Assembly: GCA_039029315.1 (NCBI GenBank)
Contig: JBCCGK010000006.1
Location: 118,595 to 182,594 of the forward strand
DNA: 64,000 nt
Source of the DNA: JBCCCJ01 sp039029315
GTDB lineage: Bacteria > Bacteroidota > Bacteroidia > J057
Direction: 5' to 3'
This document shows positions 60,532 to 64,000 of the stretch, in pieces. A model generated the notes under the pieces. That model was not told the origin of the DNA. It did no database searches and worked only from the letters and a program-made list of their open reading frames with translations. The number at the start of each line of letters is the position of its first letter. Positions within the stretch are counted from its first letter, which is position 1. The translations under genes were made by a program, and so were the position numbers.

Positions 60532-62268
60532 CTATATTCTGGCCTGGTATTCATTCAGGTCATAGTATCGACCATGTTTCGCCATGAGTTCCTCATGCGT
60601 GCCATGCTCAGCGATATTGCCTTCCTCAATCACCAAAATCTGATCCGCTTGTCTGACCGTACTCAATCGGTGGGCAATGACAAAGGTTGTCCGGCCTTCC
60701 ATCAATTTGGCAAGAGATTGCTGGATGTAGCGTTCACTTTCTGTATCCAGATTGGAGGTCGCTTCATCCAGGATCAAGATGCGTGGATTGGCAAGGATGG
60801 CTCTGGCGATGGCGAGACGTTGGCGCTGTCCACCGGATAATTTCACGCCCCGTTCTCCAATCAGGGTATCCAGACCTTCTTCAAAGCGGTCCGTGAATTC
60901 ATCTACATAAGCGGCTTTGATGGCGTTTTGTAATTCTTCCTCAGTGGCATTGGGTCGGGGAAAGAGAATGTTCTCCCGAATGGTGCCTTCAAAGAGGAAA
61001 TCGTCCTGCAAGACTACGCCCAATTGAGCGCGAAAACTCTCAAGGGTAAGGGTCCGCATATCTTGTCCATCTACGGTGATGGTCCCAAGATCAGGTGTCA
61101 GAAAGGAAGCTGCCAGACCTGCGATGGTTGTTTTTCCAGAGCCAGAACTCCCGACCAATGCTGTTACGCTTCCAGCCGGAGCATCGAAAGAGATGCCATG
61201 CAGCACTTCTTTGTCTAGATCATAGCCAAATTTGACATCCTCAAACCGAATATCTCCTTTCACATGGTCTACAACAATGGTACGGTTGGGATCATCTTTC
61301 TCTCTCGCCATGTCCATCAGCTCCTGTGTCCGGTCCAATCCAGCGAGTGCTTCTGTTAATTGACTCCCGATATTGCTCATCTGAACAAATGGAAAAACCA
61401 ACAAGGCAACATAGGAAATAAACATGACCAATTCTCCAGATGTCAAGGTTCCCTCTGTGATCATTCTCCCTCCTTTCACCATGATTCCAGCCGTAATCAA
61501 GCCAATAATGGCGGTTCCTGCACTTTGCACAAGGGCTGTTGCTGTCAGAGAGCTTTTCACATTCTCATACAATCGCATCACGCCTGAACGAAAAATGGAG
61601 ACTTCCTGATCTTCTGCATGAAAGCCTTTGATCACTCGAATTCCACCCAGAGATTCTGTCAGGCGACCGGTCACTTCTGCCTGTATTTTGCCCCTTTCTC
61701 TAAAGATAGGCCGAATCCGCCCAAAAGCTTTGAGGGTAATGTATCCAAACAGCAGCAATGGCAAAAAAGCGATCATGGTCAGGGTAGGACTGATCGAAAA
61801 CAAAATGACCAGAACGGCTATAGCTGATAAGACACCGCCTATGAGTTGGGTAAAACCGGTTCCAACCAGATTTCTCACCCCTTCCACATCCGTCATCACC
61901 CGGGATACAAGAGAGCCTGACTTTGTATTGTCAAAAAATCGGATGGGCAGATGAATAATCTGTTGTTGCACCTTGGATCTAAGATCGGCGATCATGTGCT
62001 GAGCGGCAACACTGAGAAGCCTGACCAACGCAAAGGAGGTCACAGCCTGGAGGATTACCGCTCCAGAAACTGCGATTAATAACAGCCAAAGGAGGTCCAA
62101 ATCCTGATTTGGAAGGACATCATCAAATAAGATTTTGGTGGAACCGGGCAACACCAGCCCTGCGGCACGACTGATTACGACCAGCACCAGGCCAACAGCC
62201 AACATGCCTCTCCTTGGCCAGATATAGGTTTGGAAAGCGTCTTTCCATTTTGTTCGGGTAGTACTCAT
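60532..62268 (-). CDS. ABC exporter, fused membrane and ATPase domains (MsbA/LmrA type)
   Basis: A 578-aa half-transporter that dimerises in the inner membrane. Residues 1-315 carry about six helices (GMLAVGLVLVVISRAAGLVL, LLWLLLIAVSGAVILQAVTS, LSAIAVLVILFSISPTLTMI) and the X-loop/coupling region; residues 340-578 are the ATPase: Walker A GSSGSGKTT, Q-loop VVLQDDFLFEGT, signature LSGGQRQRLAIARAI, Walker B ILILDEATSNLD, H-loop VIAHRLSTV. The sequence is close to lipid/drug exporters such as MsbA, but substrate cannot be inferred. Gene alone, 52 bases downstream of the FAD-oxidase promoter region, diverging from the thioredoxin gene. Confidence 0.93.
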   Translation of the reverse strand: MSTTRTKWKDAFQTYIWPRRGMLAVGLVLVVISRAAGLVLPGSTKILFDDVLPNQDLDLLWLLLIAVSGAVILQAVTSFALVRLLSVAAQHMIADLRSKVQQQIIHLPIRFFDNTKSGSLVSRVMTDVEGVRNLVGTGFTQLIGGVLSAIAVLVILFSISPTLTMIAFLPLLLFGYITLKAFGRIRPIFRERGKIQAEVTGRLTESLGGIRVIKGFHAEDQEVSIFRSGVMRLYENVKSSLTATALVQSAGTAIIGLITAGIMVKGGRMITEGTLTSGELVMFISYVALLVFPFVQMSNIGSQLTEALAGLDRTQELMDMAREKDDPNRTIVVDHVKGDIRFEDVKFGYDLDKEVLHGISFDAPAGSVTALVGSSGSGKTTIAGLAASFLTPDLGTITVDGQDMRTLTLESFRAQLGVVLQDDFLFEGTIRENILFPRPNATEEELQNAIKAAYVDEFTDRFEEGLDTLIGERGVKLSGGQRQRLAIARAILANPRILILDEATSNLDTESERYIQQSLAKLMEGRTTFVIAHRLSTVRQADQILVIEEGNIAEHGTHEELMAKHGRYYDLNEYQARI

Positions 62269-62497
62269 ATGTGCAATTTGGATATTGATTTAGGATTTTT
62301 GTCAAAGGAGGAAATACTCGCCTTGCAGACGACAAACTAGCAATCTTATTTTGAATGAAAGGAAGATTGTTGTAAAAAGAATGTGATCCCTTTGACAATA
62401 ACACATTGAAAGTAAGAGACGTGACAAATGATTCATGCAATTTTTTCCTAACTTTCTCTCTCTATTCTTCGAATACAAGAACAAAAACAGTTATACA

Positions 62498-63697
62498 ATG
62501 AGAATCTCCCTTTTTCCCCCTACTCTCCTACTCCTGATGGTTGTGGGTGCAGTGATTTACTCTCCCGTCCAAGCAGTTGGAATCGAATTTGTTTCTGGCT
62601 CCTGGCAGGAAGTTGTAGATCAAGCGAAATCTGAAAGAAAACTAATCTTTGTTGATGCATATACTGTCTGGTGTGGCCCCTGCAAAGCCATGTCTCGTAA
62701 TACTTTCCCCAAAGAGAAGGTTGGCGCTTTCTTCAATGAGCATTTTGTCAGTTATAAATTTGACATGGAAAAAGGAGAAGGGCTGGAATTTGCCGAAACC
62801 TACGAAGTTACTGCCTACCCTACGCTGCTGTTCATCAACCATCTTGGCGAAGTCGTGCACAAAAGCCTCGGCTACAAAACGCCAGAACAGCTGATCAACG
62901 AAGGACGTCAAGCCCTGGACCCCAAGAAAAATCAGGTCCTGGTAGAAATGGAATATGAATCCGGTGAGGCCGATCCGGCAACCATCTATGATTATGCCAT
63001 GCAACTCCACGCGCAGGAGAAGGATTTTCGCAAGCCTGCCGAGCAATACTTTGCCACGATCGTCAAGGACAAAGAATTGCTAGAAGCCCGCAATTGGAAG
63101 GCCATTCAGGCATTCACCTCTGATATCAATAGTCGAGAGTACCAATATGTGCTGAGCAAGCAAAAGAAATTCATGAAACGCTATGGCATTCAAGCTGTGG
63201 CAGACAAACTCTATGATGTGCTCAAGCAGACGACCATTCAGTCTGTGATCACGCAGAATCCGACTGGCTATCAAGAGGCAGTCACACTTGCCAATTCTTA
63301 TATCAAAGACAAAGGTCAAACCGCCAATCGCCTCCGAATGGTACATGCTGAGGCCAATAGAGAGTGGGGGGTGTATGCGCAAAAAGCCCTGTATCATTTT
63401 GAAACCTATATCATTATCCAGCCCAAAGCGCTCGATCATTCTGCCCGTCTCTTTGCCAAGCATATCGATGAGCCGGCAAAGCTGGAAAAGGCCATCGAGT
63501 GGGCACGACAATCCATCGCCATTGAGAATGAGGCTTATAACAATGAGACGCATGCCTTGTTGCTGAACAAGCTGGGTCGGCATCATGATGCCTTGAAGTT
63601 TGCGAATAAGGCACTTAGGATTGCGATCCTGAATGATGAGCAGACGGATAGCTTGCAACAGCTGGTGGATGAGTTGCAGCGGAAAGTACGGGGCTAG
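62498..63697 (+). CDS. Periplasmic thioredoxin-fold protein with a helical C-terminal region
   Basis: A 399-aa exported protein. ATG 62498 starts signal peptide MRISLFPPTLLLLMVVGAVI, cleaved near VQA; the longer frame adds 21 residues without signal character. The thioredoxin-like domain has the redox motif WCGPC (Cys 59 and Cys 62), FDMEKGEGLEFAETYEV and cis-Pro VTAYPTLLFI. The C-terminal 230 residues are helical with TPR-like segments (ALYHFETYIIIQPKA, AIEWARQSIAIENEAYNNE). It should act as a disulfide reductase or isomerase in the periplasm; the repeat region may bind a client. No partner DsbD-type gene is nearby. Confidence 0.87.
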   Translation: MRISLFPPTLLLLMVVGAVIYSPVQAVGIEFVSGSWQEVVDQAKSERKLIFVDAYTVWCGPCKAMSRNTFPKEKVGAFFNEHFVSYKFDMEKGEGLEFAETYEVTAYPTLLFINHLGEVVHKSLGYKTPEQLINEGRQALDPKKNQVLVEMEYESGEADPATIYDYAMQLHAQEKDFRKPAEQYFATIVKDKELLEARNWKAIQAFTSDINSREYQYVLSKQKKFMKRYGIQAVADKLYDVLKQTTIQSVITQNPTGYQEAVTLANSYIKDKGQTANRLRMVHAEANREWGVYAQKALYHFETYIIIQPKALDHSARLFAKHIDEPAKLEKAIEWARQSIAIENEAYNNETHALLLNKLGRHHDALKFANKALRIAILNDEQTDSLQQLVDELQRKVRG

Positions 63698-63736
63698 GTT
63701 GGTGGTTGGGTTATGGTGGTTCTTTAGACCTAATAC

Positions 63737-64000
63737 GTTTTGCCTGCCCTTCTTTCTCTCGCGCAAACGTATCAGGTCTGTGTCGAGGACAATAACATGA
63801 GATGTTTGTGGGCTGAACTGTGCATGAGAGAACGGTTTATGCGACAGAGTTGATTGGATTCATCAGGATCTATTCGTTTTGCCTGCCCTTCTTTCTCTCG
63901 CGCAAACGTATCAGGTCTGTGTCGAGGACAATAACATGAGATGTTTGTGGGCTGAACTGTGCATGAGAGAACGGTTTATGCGACAGAGTTGATTGGATTC
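63737..64000. repeat. Direct repeat, two copies of about 125 bp, truncated by the window end
   Basis: The stretch 63737-63861 recurs at 63875-64000, period 138-139, apparently identical except for a one-base difference near the middle. Copy 1 begins with an imperfect inverted repeat (ACCTAATACGTTTTGC against GCAAACGTATCAGGT, loop of about 20). The array may continue beyond the window. No gene lies in 63698-64000. Confidence 0.75.

Noticed and set aside
1..64000. tRNA or rRNA genes
   Set aside because: Scanning by eye for T-arm consensus and rRNA landmarks on both strands gave no cloverleaf-compatible hit; a tRNA search program would be decisive.

Overview
The window reads as chromosomal DNA of a Bacteroidota bacterium, most likely a gliding or formerly gliding, Saprospiria- or Cytophagia-like lineage; it does not fix the genus. 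The support is a GldJ-type lipoprotein next to a PorP/SprF-type barrel, several secreted proteins with type IX secretion (T9SS) type A sorting domains, the MurF-Alr fusion typical of the phylum, and repeated occurrence of the Bacteroidota -7 promoter element TAnnTTTG (often with an upstream TTG) in front of genes, with few clear Shine-Dalgarno sites. No rRNA, tRNA, CRISPR array or prophage was seen.

Layout. 0-5.4 kb: tail of a probable DoxX-family protein, then a minus-strand run of murF-alr, an FAD amine oxidoreductase-like gene and a DUF4105 membrane protein. 5.7-8.5 kb: four tandem paralogous small outer-membrane beta-barrel genes flanked by two large AT-rich palindromes. 8.8-11.7 kb: a small secreted protein, gldJ and porP/sprF. 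12-15.4 kb (plus strand): serine dehydratase beta subunit, then TolC and a periplasmic adaptor without their inner-membrane pump. 15.6-30.1 kb (minus): an unusual array of four giant (about 1,020-1,180 aa) T9SS cargo paralogues with SprB-like repeats, a DUF7619-like domain, a PKD domain and a sorting signal. Their intergenic segments, promoters and 3' hairpins are also paralogous, so whole segments were duplicated; the fourth gene carries a different N-terminus. 30.4-36.4 kb: UvrD/PcrA helicase and a 1,227-aa DUF4132-type protein.

36.5-39.9 kb is an accessory islet: an IS66 transposase relic, an AT-rich TPR-sensor histidine kinase and an inverted-repeat remnant. 39.7-46.2 kb (minus) holds envelope genes: small lipoproteins, an Ig-like lipoprotein coupled to a membrane protein, a zinc-ribbon membrane protein, a lytic transglycosylase and a TPR/PD40/OmpA protein resembling PorE. 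46.4-51.2 kb (mostly plus) has an aquaporin with an altered selectivity filter, a Rieske protein, a compact promoter-to-terminator unit of about 250 nt, a RelE/ParE-type toxin-antitoxin pair, and a MarR regulator with an NmrA-like reductase sharing a probable operator. 51.3 kb has a 20-bp tandem repeat. 51.8-63.7 kb carries a LysE exporter, a helical-repeat protein, another T9SS cargo protein, a cyclophilin, a coupled CocE-hydrolase/FAD-oxidase pair read from an apparently leaderless promoter, an ABC exporter and a thioredoxin-fold protein. The window ends inside a direct repeat with a period near 138 bp.

The common theme is the cell surface: secretion-linked lipoproteins and barrels, the cargo array and peptidoglycan enzymes. 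No single operon is obviously a new defence or metabolic system. The strongest candidates for something undescribed are the duplicated cargo array, the orphan small transcription unit at 47.9-48.2 kb, and the phased TTAGCA cluster upstream of the lytic transglycosylase.
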